64,000 nucleotides of DNA, from contig CM073329.1 in the NCBI GenBank assembly GCA_037043015.1, positions 15,392,648 through 15,456,647 on the forward strand. The letters are read 5' to 3'. Shown in pieces: positions 1-12,437 of the stretch (positions within the stretch are counted from its first letter, which is position 1; each line of letters begins with the position of its first letter). The notes beneath the pieces were generated by a model. The model was not told where the DNA came from, made no database searches, and worked only from the letters and a program-made list of their open reading frames with translations. Origin of the DNA: Bryum argenteum (taxonomy: Eukaryota > Streptophyta > Bryopsida > Bryales > Bryaceae). A program made the position numbers and the translations under genes.

Positions 1-600
1 TTTGAAACTCGCTCACGGAAAATAACTACCGCAATTCCTCAGTCAATTTCACCATTCTAATCGCCGAAAATCAACTACTCGATTTCCACAAAGTTTCAAG
101 CTGGATTGCATTCACAGGCTTAAAGAGCTCACTGTACATGAATAAAATTCTTCGTAATTACGTTCTCTCGATGGAAGCGCAAAATGCGAGTGAAGAAACA
201 AACCTGATCAAGAATCGAAGTCTTCACCATCACTCCGTCCGGCCCCGGACGCGATACTCGACCAAAAATGCTGCAAACACGCACAGATATCGATTTCAAT
301 GGCAAAACCGGTATCAGAAACTTGAAGTAAGAAATCTGCACCGAATGATTGCATGGAAGACAGGATTTGAGGCTGGATTCCAGGGAGTGAGCGACGAACG
401 AGAAAAGGGCGGGCTGTTAGGACAGTGCCATATGGCGGGACAGAGACGGATGCCACGTGGTAGACTCTCGTGGGCCTGCACCCAGGTCCACCTGTATTGT
501 TTGTTTTGTTCTGCTGAGCTGTACTGTTGAGGGTCGCGCCAATCATGCAATGAGGAAATTACTTGGGTCAGGTTTCATTTGGGGACTGTGGCATGCCGAC
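1..600. other. Left-edge flank, no supported gene
   Basis: This stretch is visibly richer in G and C than the DNA to its right. It has short open frames on both strands, none of which I recognise. It could be the 5' end or promoter of a gene lying off the left edge, but no splice chain or domain supports that. Confidence 0.3.
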
Positions 601-977
601 CGTGCGTCGTTCTTAGTGTGATCAGCATGTTCTTTTATAGGTTGTAATTTTGGCTTATCTTATGTTTAGTATGAATTGTACTAAATTGCATTCTTTATTT
701 GTGATTGGATGATCCATGAGGAGGCACTTTTAGGGTTCCTTTACACTGTGGACCAAGAGCCATGACCAAGAAAATTAATATAATTTTCATGGTGGAGGCG
801 TGACCATGATAAATCAAAAGTGGATTTTAGAGTTGCTTGGTCACTCTTTAGTGCAAAGTGGATTTGGACGAGGAGAAGTTTAACTTCAATTTTCTAATTA
901 AATCCTCATTATTCTTTCTCTTTTTCGTCATTCTTTTTTAAATAATTAAACACTAGCCAATTAATGAATTTTGAGCC

Positions 978-1047
978 TCATGGTCTCCTTGATTGTGGTT
1001 GAGTCGAGGTATTTGCTTAATCTCAATTATGATCAAGGAGATCATGA
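978..1047. repeat. Small foldback
   Basis: A left arm beginning CATGGTCTCCTTGAT is answered by ATCAAGGAGATCATG (14 of 15 pairs), and the arms extend imperfectly inward around a short AT-rich loop. It is a possible MITE relic or a transcribed hairpin; I see no target duplication. Confidence 0.4.
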
Positions 1048-1232
1048 AAACATTTCACTATGCAAAATTTAGTACACTTTGGGGACCTCAAATTTAGTAG
1101 TCATTTACCTTTTTTTATGGTGCCAGACTTGCTGACTTACCACAGTGAACAGTGATTGAGCGCATTGTATCCTCCGCATGAAATACGCAGTTGGCGAGTG
1201 ATGCAGTTAATTTCTTTTGGCGTATCCCGGAG

Positions 1233-1349
1233 CCTGCTGGGTCTGTTGCCGCAGTGCAGCAGCTCCCATGACGTTGGCTACCTTCCAGGCAGGTAATCCG
1301 GAGTCACGGAATCAAGCTCAAAATAGTAACGGGCAACAGACCCGACAGG
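1233..1349. repeat. Inverted repeat with 18-bp arms
   Basis: CCTGCTGGGTCTGTTGCC at 1233-1250 is answered at 1332-1349 by its near-perfect reverse complement (16 of 18). The loop of about 80 bases is GC-rich compared with the surrounding DNA. It does not match a class I can name. Confidence 0.4.
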
Positions 1350-2480
1350 CAGTGTAAACGTACTAAGTATCAAATCAATACCTCTATAATCCAGAAATCA
1401 CACCAATGGGAACCGTACAGGATCAGGTAATAAGGATTTCATATACTAATCATTGCCTGTATTAAAAACTTCATGTAATTATATAGAGATAATATTGACA
1501 ATATCATAATTAGTGCTTTAAAGACAATATTGATTTTCTATGGGTTAATATCAATATGGTTTGTATAATTGAGTAGTAGTAGCAGTGGTTCTCGTATAGT
1601 TTGTGTACGAGAAAAAAAGTGTTACAGTTACCATATTGATTTAATAGTGTTTTTCTGTTAAAGCTATACTAACTCTTCACAAACATTTATAATATTTCTA
1701 TTGGATCTATATGGGAACACTGGATACTCCATATCCCTTTTATTCTCATTTCGCATAAATTCCTTCCTCAATCATGGTTATTAGGGTAGTGAGAATTGCA
1801 TGTCGTATTTGTTCTTGGAATCTTTCACATACATAAAAGTTCTTTGTTCTTTTAATGTATATAATGAATAATATTATCATAGGTATTTACAAGTACAGAA
1901 TTAAACTTTAAATATGTGTAAATCCAGCGACAAGTGTGTAGCCAACATTTGATAAGATGTTGATTGTCGATTGCCTGTAAGCTATACAAATCTCAATCGT
2001 ACAATCTTGTAGTACACTTACTGTATGTCAGGTTGTCCACATTTCAAGTCGTGACGCTATTGAGATATTGAGATTGTGACATGTTAATACTAAATAAACT
2101 AATATTAAATATATAGAATAATATTGAATGTGTTGTTAATATTCTTAGTAAAATAAAAATATCATTTACTAGAAAGATGTTTACACTAATGTCAACCACC
2201 TCCTTTGATTAAAAAAATGTTTGAGAGACATATTTCTTGGAAAATAATAGCCTTGCAATGGTGAAAATTGCCCAAATTTTAGAAAGAGAAAAATGTTCAA
2301 AACTTACTGCTTGCATAAAAATGAATGCCATAACATCCTCACATCTTATTATACTACTATTTTTAATGTATTTCTTGTATTTGGAAATCCCTTTTGTTAA
2401 GATGATTTCAAATTTTTACTATTTTAATTATACTACTATTTTTATAACAATTTTACTACTTCCCAATATTTAGAAGTGTA

Positions 2481-3315
2481 CTTAACCCCTAAATTTCCTT
2501 GTGTTTTAGGAAGCTTGAAACCTCAAAACTACAAATTTTTACCTCTATGCACTGCGAAGGGTGTAAACAAATTTTTAATACCTTTTTGAAATTTCCAACC
2601 GTAAGATCTTAAACGTAAGCCTACTTTTAGTTGTTGTTCCAAAATTTGACCGTTGGATATTTACTATTTACAAGATCCTAACATTCAAAGTTTGTGCAAA
2701 AGTTTTTAAGGACATTGCTCGAGAGGCATTGCCTCTACGGTGCGAAATTTTGTGATCTCGATATGCTTTTTAGACCTTCATGCACATTAATTTATGGAAG
2801 AAGGTACAGACACAATAAAATAGTAAAACATGCATCACAAAAACAAGAATAGATACATTTATGATTTTTTTATTTTTTAAAAAAAAGAATCTCTTAAAAA
2901 TTCCTAAACCTCGAATTCTGATGAATTTTGGAAGAAATAATTCAAAAATTACGAATTATTTCGAAGCTTGACATTGTGATGTTTGGATGCTGCCCTTGTA
3001 AAATTGGTAAACTTTTTGACTTGGGTCACTTCGGAATTTGAGTAGTGATTCGGTTGAGAATATAGATTTATTTTTTTTAAATAACCTAAAAAATCTTATT
3101 TCAAGCTGCTCGATCTCGACTTGAAACCTAAAATTTCTCGATGAAGGTTCTAAAATTTGGAATTTGGCTACGAAAATTTTACCACATAAGCCTTGTAGTA
3201 ATAGGAGCACCCAATAAAAATCTCTGGAAAAAAAAATTACTTTTGACCCCTTCCTCTAGGCTGCCTGAATAAGGAAAAAACCCGTTTTGGGTTTTGAGGA
3301 TACTTAGGGGTTAAG
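2481..3315. mobile_element. Non-autonomous TIR element, about 835 bp
   Basis: The ends are perfect 12-bp terminal inverted repeats, CTTAACCCCTAA and TTAGGGGTTAAG. No coding capacity is visible. The left interior, with its repeated AACCGT(A/T)GGATC-like words, resembles the shorter element at 51660-51928, which has the same TTAACCCCT ends, so the two are copies of one family. The termini can be read as CCCC...GGGG flanked by TTAA (piggyBac-like) or as a TA/TTA target site; the palindromic end prevents a decision. Confidence 0.6.
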
Positions 3316-4159
3316 AAGCTGAATATGATGTAAAAGCTGACAATATTATACAAAACAAAATATACAATAAAATTACAAATTGAAATCATAAAGAAAATTT
3401 ATTGAATATATGGTTTCATAAATTTTTGCATATTTTTATACTTGTTGTTGTTTATATTGTTAAATATATTTATTGTTGTTTATGCTTCTTTGTTTAATTT
3501 CTATAGTTTCTATGTTAATTTTTTAATTTTTTGTATATTCTTGTTGTATATATTTTTTTATTCTTTTATCTCTTACATCTTCATTGTATGTTATATATGT
3601 AAACTCATGTTTTATTAAAATATAATTAATTTCTTGGATATACGCTCTAAAAATCTAAAGGTTGATGCACGGAAGTAACACATAAAAATGGTTCAATAAA
3701 TATTGGTATTAGTTATATATAAAGTATTTTAATAATAGCAATTAAAATTACATAACTTCACAAATAGGAAAAAAAAAAAAAAAAAAAACTCAAGGTATTG
3801 AAATAAAGTGTATTACAATCTTATACAAAATCTCATATACAACATTCTTGTTGTTCAGTCCAATTATTTACAGGTAGATATTATTTGTGTCCATAAACAT
3901 CCATAAAACTTTGGTTCTGTTTTGAAATTGAGTTAATTTACAATTTTTGACATAGCGAGTTTTTTAACTCTAATAAATTTCATTTTAAATTTCATTCAAA
4001 TACCTACATTTAATAAACAAATACAAAAAAGAATAATGATTAGATCGAGAGAGAAACTTTCTGGTCGCCTTAATTAATCTTGGGTGGTGGGATAAACGTT
4101 TATATATCATTCATGATGAGGTCACCAAGTATTGAGAGAAAGTAAGTTCTGCTACTGAC
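3316..4159. other. AT-rich intergenic DNA
   Basis: Very AT-rich, with an A run near 3770-3788. No gene, RNA or clear repeat is seen. Confidence 0.6.
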
Positions 4160-5640
4160 CTACTGTTGCGGCCTCCTATCTGCTAGATACATGCCCAATG
4201 TGGTTCGTTTTGCAGCACCTTTGACATGGTCATTGTTCGGTAGTCTTGGAGGAGGCGTTTCGATAATAGGATCATCATCGCCAACAGGAACCATGCCCTC
4301 CTTCTGAAGAACCTCCAATAACCTTCCAACGTCATGTAGCGACTGGCCGAGTAGTACGTTATGTAGCAAACAACACGTAACAATTACGTCCGGTATGAAC
4401 GTTTCATGCAAGTCCTGTTTCTTGAGTAACTCCTTGAACATCTGCTTCAAAATACTGAAAGCGTGCTACACAAAACTATTCTCTTTTCGTAGTTTTTCCT
4501 GAATAGCCGCTCAACATATGAGCGAGGAGCGTTGGGCCCATCCCAATAGAGCGTTAGCAACCAATAGAGTAGCGGGTAGCCTTTGTCAAGTTGTCATCGA
4601 TAAGGAAGGTACTGAAGCCCTGTTGTGCATATGCAACATCAAATTAATTTATCTGAGTAGCCAAGGGGTATAGTCATGCTCCCTTCAGGCCTCGATCGTC
4701 GTGAAGCAAGCCTGACATTGCAACGGAGACGTTTAGAAAACGTGCCCTCTTGTTGACTACTACTTGACATTGCAATTAATAACCTGAGGTCTTGAAATAG
4801 TAGTAATCATGCGGAGACTATGAAGGCTTTCCAATCTCAAAATGCATCCCGTCTATTGCCCCGATTACACCCAAGAGGCTGCAATATTGTTCTGATGCAA
4901 GCATACTCTCTATCATCATGTTTCCCTTCGGCCACTCTATCTCTCCCCTCAATTCAATATTAATCGCGTGCACAACCTCCCTGAGCATTTTGCTTACCGT
5001 TGTTGTACCAACAGCAAAGCTCTTTGTGCATTCAAGTAAACTGGCCCCCTGGCTCAATTTGTAGAGGGTATATGTCACCCTAACAAGCACTGGAATAGGA
5101 CACTGAAATCTAGTGTCATCTTACTCCACGTGAGGTGCTAAAACGTTTGCTAATCTGATGAACGACTCTTTCGACCTGCGAAAGTTTTTAATCCACCGCT
5201 GGTTGTCAAACTCGAACATCTCAAACTTTTAAACCGGGTGGTGGACCTCGGAATAATCTACCAAGTGAGGTCAGGGGGGGAGAAGAACTAACGAGTGCCG
5301 GAGGTGGAAGTGATGCAAGACAACGGCGATAATGGTTTTTATATCGATCAACATGCGGTGAACATAGTCCACACCTTGGGAGTCTGCGGGCCTGCGGCCT
5401 TGTCACGATCTCGGGCACTGTCAATAGGGAACATCCCCTCAACTCTGTACTGAAGGAGAACAACAAGAGTAGGGAGGAATTTACTCTGTTCATCGTCCTG
5501 GGATCGAAACTGACCTGATTTGGGAGAAGAAGGCGACGATATCTGCTGACACTCGGCTGGTCCACCGCACCTCCTCTATAGAAGCAACGAACAAAGTAGG
5601 AAAGCAGTGACGGGACAAACTGTCCATACATGCTACTGGA
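4160..5640 (-). pseudogene. PIF/Harbinger (HARBI1-like) transposase, broken
   Basis: Read from high to low coordinates, the frames give an N-terminal block around 5222-5100 (QRWIKNFRRSKESFIRLANV), then a stop codon. The next block, 5090-4818, ends in GVIGAIDGMHFEIGKPS, the first catalytic aspartate region of DDE Harbinger nucleases. A further block near 4800-4700 contains VSVAMSGLLHDDRGLKG, matching the second catalytic aspartate. A region near 4520-4490 in a shifted frame corresponds to the conserved glutamate helix, and 4450-4160 contains DVIVTCCLLHN, the family's C-terminal 'CCILHN'-type motif. Stops and frame changes separate the blocks, so it cannot make one protein. The 5221-5631 frame has no recognisable domain. 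No Myb-like partner ORF was found nearby. Confidence 0.8.
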
Positions 5641-6616
5641 TGTGACTGCCCGTACTTAAATATTACGTGGTGTGGAGTTTAGAACCCCCTCCCCCATTTT
5701 TATTTATCATACATCTTCACTCATTCATTTATTCAGGGAGTCTAATTAATATTAGGTAATTTGGAAAAAATACTCCAATTCCTCCCGTGGCCTTATAATA
5801 TTCACTATATTTCTTATATAGCATGAATTATCTAGGAAAATCTTGAAAAGCACTCTCCACCCTACTTATCCCATACATTTGCACTCGCCCCGTTGGTTCT
5901 AATCTTGCTGGATTTGAATATACTCAATTATTCTCAAGCAAGTAGTTCCTTTCGTCCTATGGTATTTTTAACACTTACATCACATTCTTATGGTACTATT
6001 TAACTAGTTATGAGATTTAAATCCACCTTCCCTCCATCATTTTCCTTATTCACCCCCATATTCTAAGTTCTGATAGGTCAAGTAAATTATGACATATACA
6101 TGCGATTCTCATATGACTATGATGATGATTCCATGTTGTTCATAAAATACTTATTAGCCAATCCAAGAGTTCTAATCATTTCTACCCTCTTTATATCTAT
6201 TTATTTCCTAATTTTTAAAGTTTCAATGGTTTTTAATATTTGGAAATAAAATCTAGCCTATAGAATTTTGATAATTAATTATGAGTAATAGATTTAGATA
6301 ATAAATTATCAATAATATATTTAAATAATAATGTATCAAATATAATTATGGATTAGTAGTAAATTAATCCCATACATTCACACCAACTTAGATTGACCTA
6401 ATATTTCTACAATGCTAACAAGACTTGAACGGGAACTACCCAAACCAACTAATGTTAGAAATTCAAACCATATCCTAAAAGAAAGATAAAAAATGCTTCA
6501 AAGTTGCCAGAACTTCAATCCAATTTAATAATTGGACCGCTTTATTTCTCAAAATTTGAAAAGATTTACAAAATAGTGCTTGATCTTTTCAAAGTAGGGA
6601 ATAACTTGCACTACCC
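5641..6616. other. AT-rich intergenic DNA
   Basis: No gene is supported. The ends of the DNA transposon that carried the gene to the right may lie here, but I could not find convincing CACTA-type termini. Confidence 0.5.
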
Positions 6617-9600
6617 TTATGATTGCAGTTTTTCTACAACCATGTAAGATGTCTGATGTCCTTCTTCCAATCTAATCACTGGACAAAGACAAACTTCATC
6701 GGTATTCACATATTGATACATCTTTAAGAATGCCAGCTCTTTTGTCATTTTTATACCCTCACGATTAATGATATCACATTTAAATATCACTCGGAGTTGC
6801 CCATACATTTCATTGTTCTCTTCAGAGTGAAAAATCACAGTATTATACCAATCCCTACCATAAAAATCCAGAGTTGCACGCGCGTAAATAGCTCTATCTC
6901 CATATTGTGAAGTCAGATCTGGTGCCAATAAAGTGTGAAGTTGTAAAACCTGCATAAAATAATATGTAGTTGTTAGATTTTTTTCTATAGTGATATACTC
7001 CATCAAAACTTGATAACCAATGTTTCTTGGTGATAAAAAAATTAAAAAATTAAAAAAATAGAATGTTATTCATTAATTCAAATAAAAGCTATTGATTTAC
7101 ACAGGATAAAAAAAATGAAATGAAATTGCTTTGATAGGCATGTAATTTAACATGGGACAATAGAGTTAATTGGATCTACATGAAAGAAATAGATTGTAGC
7201 TTGACATCTTTCAATTCATACTTGATGCAAAATGCTTCCAAATGAGTTGGCAAATTTTAGGCAATCTCCGGTTGACTTCGCAAGATTCTCTGTAACTTTG
7301 TTAATTCTGAAGACTCCATATCTCCTGGTGCCACGATAGCATTCATATTTATAGTCTGCACACGCAAATTCTCCAAAAAACCTCCCATTATATGGTTTCC
7401 TGTCTCCGTTGCTTATCAAATTATCATAGTCACTTTCATTTTATATGAGTTGCTCATTTGAGATATATTAACATAAACTCTATCATATTATAAACAACAA
7501 CTATATGTTTCTATTTTTTAAATATATCAATGTAAAAAAATTTAAATATCTATAGTTACAAATATAAAACATTACCAAACTTGGTTTTTTATTTGGTGTT
7601 ATGCTATATTATATTACAATGATATTCCGAGGTTGTTTTCATAATAATTTATTGTTTGAGTTAATTTAATAAAAATAATTAGAGTCACTACGTACCTGAA
7701 TCACAGAATCAGTGGTGTATTCTTCCCCTCCAAATATAAAAACCCCTCCTTGCCTGCTGCTTTTTCTCTTAATGCTTGAAGCCTCCTATTACGTTTGACA
7801 ATATAGCTTAAATAATATTTTTTGTTACTTGATATGTATGCCGTCTTCATCAATGCAATGTGGAGATATTCATACATATTTGAGCTATATTCAAATGCTG
7901 CTCTAGATCTTCGGATTGCTCTACCGTAGTGACGCATTGCGTGGATTTTCACTAACTGGAAGTTGGACATTTGCCAATCTGATAATTTTTGCTTGAAAGT
8001 ATCTACCGCCCTGTAATTATAACCACAATATCAATAATTATAAAAAATAAAAATAAATTGAAAACCAACACCATTTTACTAAATAAAGTAACACCCAAGT
8101 CAAATTTTATGAAAGCAATGATAATTTAAAATTCCAAAATTTTAGATATAAAATAAATTAATTTTTAAAAATACACTTGTCAACATACCTATTCATCAGA
8201 GTATCTATTCTTGTTAAAGATTCTTAAGTATGTTCTCTCAATCGACATGCTATTTGATACCATGTCAAAAAATGAACAACTGTGGTGATGATGTCTTTAT
8301 CAAACAAATCCACCATATAGAATATTATTACCTGTTACACGAAAATACGAAAATGTTAGTTTATTATTACTCATAATCACAATTCCCAGTAACTCAAAAA
8401 TAAAAGTAATAATTAGATTATGCAACTCACCTACATAACAAAGTGATATTCAAATGCCGCAAAATTTGCATTTGAGCTAAAAAATCCACCCGAATTAATG
8501 CCTGGTAGTCGAAATTGATAGAACCTTCCGATATCTTTAATTAAATTAAGCCTACAGTCTAATTCAGAAAGAATTTGGGAAGATCTGTCTTTTGCAATAC
8601 TTCGTAGAATCTGCACAAGTATTTTGAATACCCCGACATCCGCTTGATGTAACATGTCCACATTGATAGCTAAATATGGATTACCGAAATCTGTTTCACC
8701 TCCAACGAATCACCACAAAGCACACTATTGCAAAAAATTATTAGTATAGTAAATATACACAAACTGCAGTAGGCCTATGTACATTAACAAACGACTTTGC
8801 TAAATAAGAACGCAATAAGTGATATACTTACTTCTATTGGATTTAATGATTGATTCTTCGATTTTTCAGCACGTTGTGCACGTGTACCAGTAGTAATGTC
8901 AATCAATGCAGCCTTCATACTTCTCTTTGTCCGATTAGGGAAAATCATATCAACATCGCTTAAATTATTCGACGGGCACATGCAAATACTACATGGAAAA
9001 CGACTTCTGCACAAATCATAAGTACAAGACACCTGCACATTTCATTTTGTGTATTTAATTACAATTCTAATAATCTAGTAACATAATAAATGTTTCAAAA
9101 ACCATGATCAATATTGATTGTTCAATTAAAATATCTTAATCATTCTAAACTTGGAGATTTTATCCTTATAATGAATCTCACCACCATTCTGTACAATTTT
9201 TATTAACCAACATTGTAAACTAATAATATTACTGTAATTTATTGTAAAAACATGATTTTAAATTTGTACACTTAATTGTAAAATAAAAATGCCAAATAGT
9301 TATTTTAAACACTTTGACATAATTATTTTATCCCATAATAAATGAGTTAATTGATTATATGAGTTTAAAACCCCATATTCATTAAGTTGGCTAATCTCGC
9401 CGGCCAAATAGGCTCACAGAGAGTGATTTCTATTGATTTTATCTTTTCATTTAAATAATGTGGCGACTAATCACGGTCAAGATTGGCAAATTTAATGAAT
9501 ATGGGGTTCCAAGCTTATATTTTGAAAGTAGAGTTTTACCTTGCATCCTTCGGGATAATCACAAACATATGCAATTAAATTCAGATATACCCATCTTTCT

Positions 9601-10764
9601 TCGTGAAATGGGTCAAATAACAATAAATCACTGCAACATTAAAAATAAAAGTAAATTAAAAGTACACTACTAAAATTTTAATTTTAACCAAATAAATAAA
9701 GATCAATAAAATTAAAAAATTTAGAAAATCATTATCAACAAATAAGAAGTACTTACCTTTTACTTGCTCATTTTAGAGGTTTTAAGACATATGCAAGGCA
9801 TTCTTGAAAGAGTGTCAAACGATCCTGAAAATTCGTGGAAGTTGATGGAATAGTTGGAAAAATTGCTAACAAACAATGACCCTCATCAAGATATCTATTC
9901 TCGCATGAGATGTTTCCAATGCTCATAATCAAAGGATGCCCTATCACTTTCATATTGTTGGACAGGGACGTTTGATCACTATACAATATAATTGGTGCAA
10001 CCACAATATCTGGGGCCTTTGATTCCACATATTCATGCACAATACATGTGTTCAGCTTAATTTATGAAAATTAGATTTAAATACCCTAAACATTATTTAG
10101 TTATATATTTGTTTTTACTATTATAAAAAAAATCAGAAATGTCAATTTGTACAGTCATATGTATTTTATAAAATAGATGTGTCTTTACAAGTTAAGGCAT
10201 ATTACAATTGTACAATTGAATAATAAAATAAACTTGTTGACAAACCATTATTAGAGATAAAACCAATTAGTAACTTACTTGCATATCATGCAACCACATT
10301 CCACTTGCTGGTGTCGAATACACACGTTCACTCGTACTCGCATCTGGAGGTTTTATTGTAAAACCCTCCGCTACTGATGGTGATGAATACAAGGACCGCA
10401 ATGCGTCGATAGGGTCACGATAATTCAGAAGTTGTCCCCTTATAGTGTGTTCCTTTCAACCATCATCTTTCGTATACAAGGACTTTCCATAATTTTCTAC
10501 TTCAGTCAATGTTTTAACGGAAACATCTTTTACTTTAAAAGATGGGTGGAACAATACATTTTTAAACAGTGAAGTCATGTCTTTTGTTGACAAACCTCCA
10601 CCGTTATTGCACATTCTCATCGAATGCACCAAATCAAATGTAGAATCATATGGTTGCGTTATGTGAGGAGTATCTTCACCTACATACTCCATTGGATTAT
10701 CTATATCGTCATCCATTGTTCCATATGGGGATCCATGAGAACTAGGTGTTTGTTGTGAGGTTGA
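6617..10764 (-). pseudogene. Plavaka-like (CACTA-related) transposase, main part
   Basis: A spliced minus-strand gene with exons near 10764-10279, 10055-9757, 9630-9540, 9032-8832, 8724-8431, one near 8310-8190, 8010-7696, about 7425-7223, and 6950-6617. Most have clear GT/AG borders with matching phase. Blocks typical of Plavaka/KDZ-type transposases appear in order: RGQLLNYRDPIDALRSLYSS, VAPIILYSDQTSLSNN, VYLNLIAYVCDYPEGCK, a cysteine cluster (SRFPCSICMCP), INVDMLHQADVGVFK, then NFQLVKIHAMRHYGRAIRR and YEYLHIALMKTAYISSNKK. The protein would catalyse cut-and-paste transposition. At least six in-frame stops interrupt it (including TGA near 10457, 9769 and 8711), so it is dead. Its N-terminus lies beyond the retrotransposon insertion, at 35116-35252. 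Confidence 0.72.
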
Positions 10765-11250
10765 TGTCACGGACATACACAAAAAGTTTCTAGAAGGTTC
10801 TTCTAAAATATTCTCTGAAGATTCCATAAAAGATTCCTCGAAGATTCCTTGAAGATTCCCTGTGTCACGGCCACGTACTAGGTAGACAACTTAGGAAGGT
10901 TCTAGAAGGTTCTAGAAGCTTCCGGAAACTTCTGGAAGTTCCTGGAAGTCTCTGGAAGTTTTTGGAAGGTCCTTGAAGTTTCCGGAAGGCCCTGGAAGCT
11001 TCTGGAAGGTCTTGGAAGTTCTTGGAAGGTCCTAGAAGGTCCTAGGTCGAGAAAGGTTCTGAAGAACCTTCTTCTTAGCTAGTATATATAGGAGTCGAGG
11101 CTGAGGGCAACCTCAGTCTCGACAACGCATCTCTTGGAGCTCTAGCTCATCTCTCTTGTTGTTCGTGTACTCTTCTTGTTAATTCAAGCTCTCCATCGCG
11201 ATTCTTGTTAGTTTTCACATATTCTTATCATACATTTCCGCCCCCGACGA
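10765..11250 (+). repeat. 5' LTR of the outer element
   Basis: It matches 34586-35115 along its length. It lacks two extra copies of a roughly 23-bp GATTCC...GAA unit that are present in the 3' copy. It holds a short and a long heat-shock-element cluster, a TATA box (TATATATA, 11083-11090) and a CT-rich leader. The exact 3' border is blurred by divergence: the 5' copy ends CGACGA where the 3' copy ends CTGACA. Confidence 0.88.
10788..11037 (+). promoter_or_regulatory. Heat-shock-element array and TATA promoter in the 5' LTR
   Basis: GAA occurs at 10895, 10905, 10915 and so on to 11035: fifteen copies at an exact 10-bp period. A perfect TTC lies midway (for example 10900, 10910, 10920, 10930, 10980, 11000) and degenerate TCC/TCT elsewhere, giving overlapping nGAAnnTTCn units. 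A separate perfect TTCnnGAAnnTTC lies at 10788-10800. The TATA box follows at 11083. This is the recognition pattern of trimeric heat-shock factors; LTR heat-shock elements drive the Arabidopsis Copia element ONSEN. Heat induction here is inferred. Confidence 0.75.
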
Positions 11251-11268
11251 TGGTTTGTCGAGACTACC
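11251..11268 (+). other. Possible primer-binding site of the outer element
   Basis: TGGTTTGTCGAGAC directly follows the inferred end of the 5' LTR and starts with the TGG expected opposite a tRNA CCA end. It is not the common initiator-Met type, and I could not assign the tRNA. Confidence 0.35.
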
Positions 11269-11509
11269 TTCTCACAAATATCGAGTTAGTCCCTTCTTGT
11301 TAGAGAGTGGATTACCCTCTTCTCGAAGGTGTGCTAGTGTTTTAGAGGTTGCGGATTACCCTCCTCTAAACCAATATTGTTCTCTTGTCAAATTTTTTTT
11401 TTTTTTCGTAGATTTAGTCAAAGATCAAGACGTTAGTATGGCTGAAAATTTGGAATCCAAATGGACGCCATCATGAGTGCTTTTCTTTGCATTATCACAT
11501 AGACAAGCG

Positions 11510-12430
11510 GAGATAGAAGGAGCCATGGCAAGACTTCACAATGACGGAGCATCGGGATAACATCATCCGGATTCACCGTCTCAAGCAACTACACCGGAGG
11601 AGGCGACTACACCTTTGGTTCAACAAAACCCAATGATTCAACAACGGAAGGAGCCTAGAGTTAGTCTTCCCGACAAGTTCGACGGAACGCGTTCCAAGTT
11701 TCGAGGTTTTGTCAACCAAATCAAGTTGATAACGATTTTACAAACGGCTGAACGATATCCGACGGAGGAGGCGCGTGTTGGACTTGTTGGTTTAACCGCT
11801 ACGGGCAAACTTTGTCGTGGTTTGCCTCCTTGTTCGAGAAACGATCGCCAATTCTCGAGCAACTTTGAGACGTTCTTGGAGGCATTTGCGAAGCATTTGG
11901 CGAACATACGACAAGGTCCGATGGGCTACAACAAAGATCCGATCACTACGACAAGGAATGCGCTCTGCATCGCTCTCACGATCGGATTTTAGACAACTGG
12001 CTAGTGACATCAACTGGGGCGAAGAAGCATTGGTGAGTCAGTTTTATTGGGGTTTGAGGATGATGTGAAGGACCTACTTTTATCTCTTCCCGATCCGCAA
12101 ACGCTCAACGAAGCCATTAGCCAAGCTATAAAGTGCGACAACCGTTTATTCCGTCGTCAAGACCACCGCCCAAAATACCAAACGAGTCGCTACACCACGA
12201 GTATGTTGGCAAACAATTTGAGTTCTCATTCGGGGCGAAGCCATGCAAATCGACGCGCACGTGTCGAGCTCTTACCCGTAAGAGAAGAAACGGCGTATGG
12301 AAGAAGGACTCTGTTTTCTGCTGAGAGAGAAGAAGGCCACAAGGTTGAAATTGCCCCAAGAAGCAGAACCGGCGCATTGTTAAGACTAGGAGTGCGGTGA
12401 TCCCGGAAAACGACGATGCCCAGCTACAGT
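11510..12430 (+). pseudogene. gag remnant of the outer element
   Basis: The frame at 11615 contains LPDKFDGTRSKFRGFVNQI, a retrotransposon gag capsid start typical of chromoviruses. It is followed in other frames by capsid-like fragments (around 11820-12065 and 12047-12400). Frame changes occur several times in under 1 kb. A recognisable CCHC knuckle is not preserved. Structural protein, non-functional here. Confidence 0.6.
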
Positions 12431-12437
12431 AGGAACC

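Larger units (their letters stand above)
601..2480. other. AT-rich intergenic DNA
   Basis: No coding region is supported here. There are two small inverted repeats (978-1047 and 1233-1349). The short open frame at 2237-2473 is low-complexity and is probably chance. Confidence 0.6.

Noticed and set aside
208..546. 112-codon frame at the left edge as a gene
   Set aside because: Several overlapping frames on both strands, no domain, no splice support; probably a by-product of GC-richer DNA.
5221..5631. 136-codon minus-strand frame as the N-terminus of the Harbinger transposase
   Set aside because: It is Ser/Leu/Arg/Pro-rich with no family motif, and the true N-terminal block (QRWIKNFRRSKESF) lies in a different frame just downstream.
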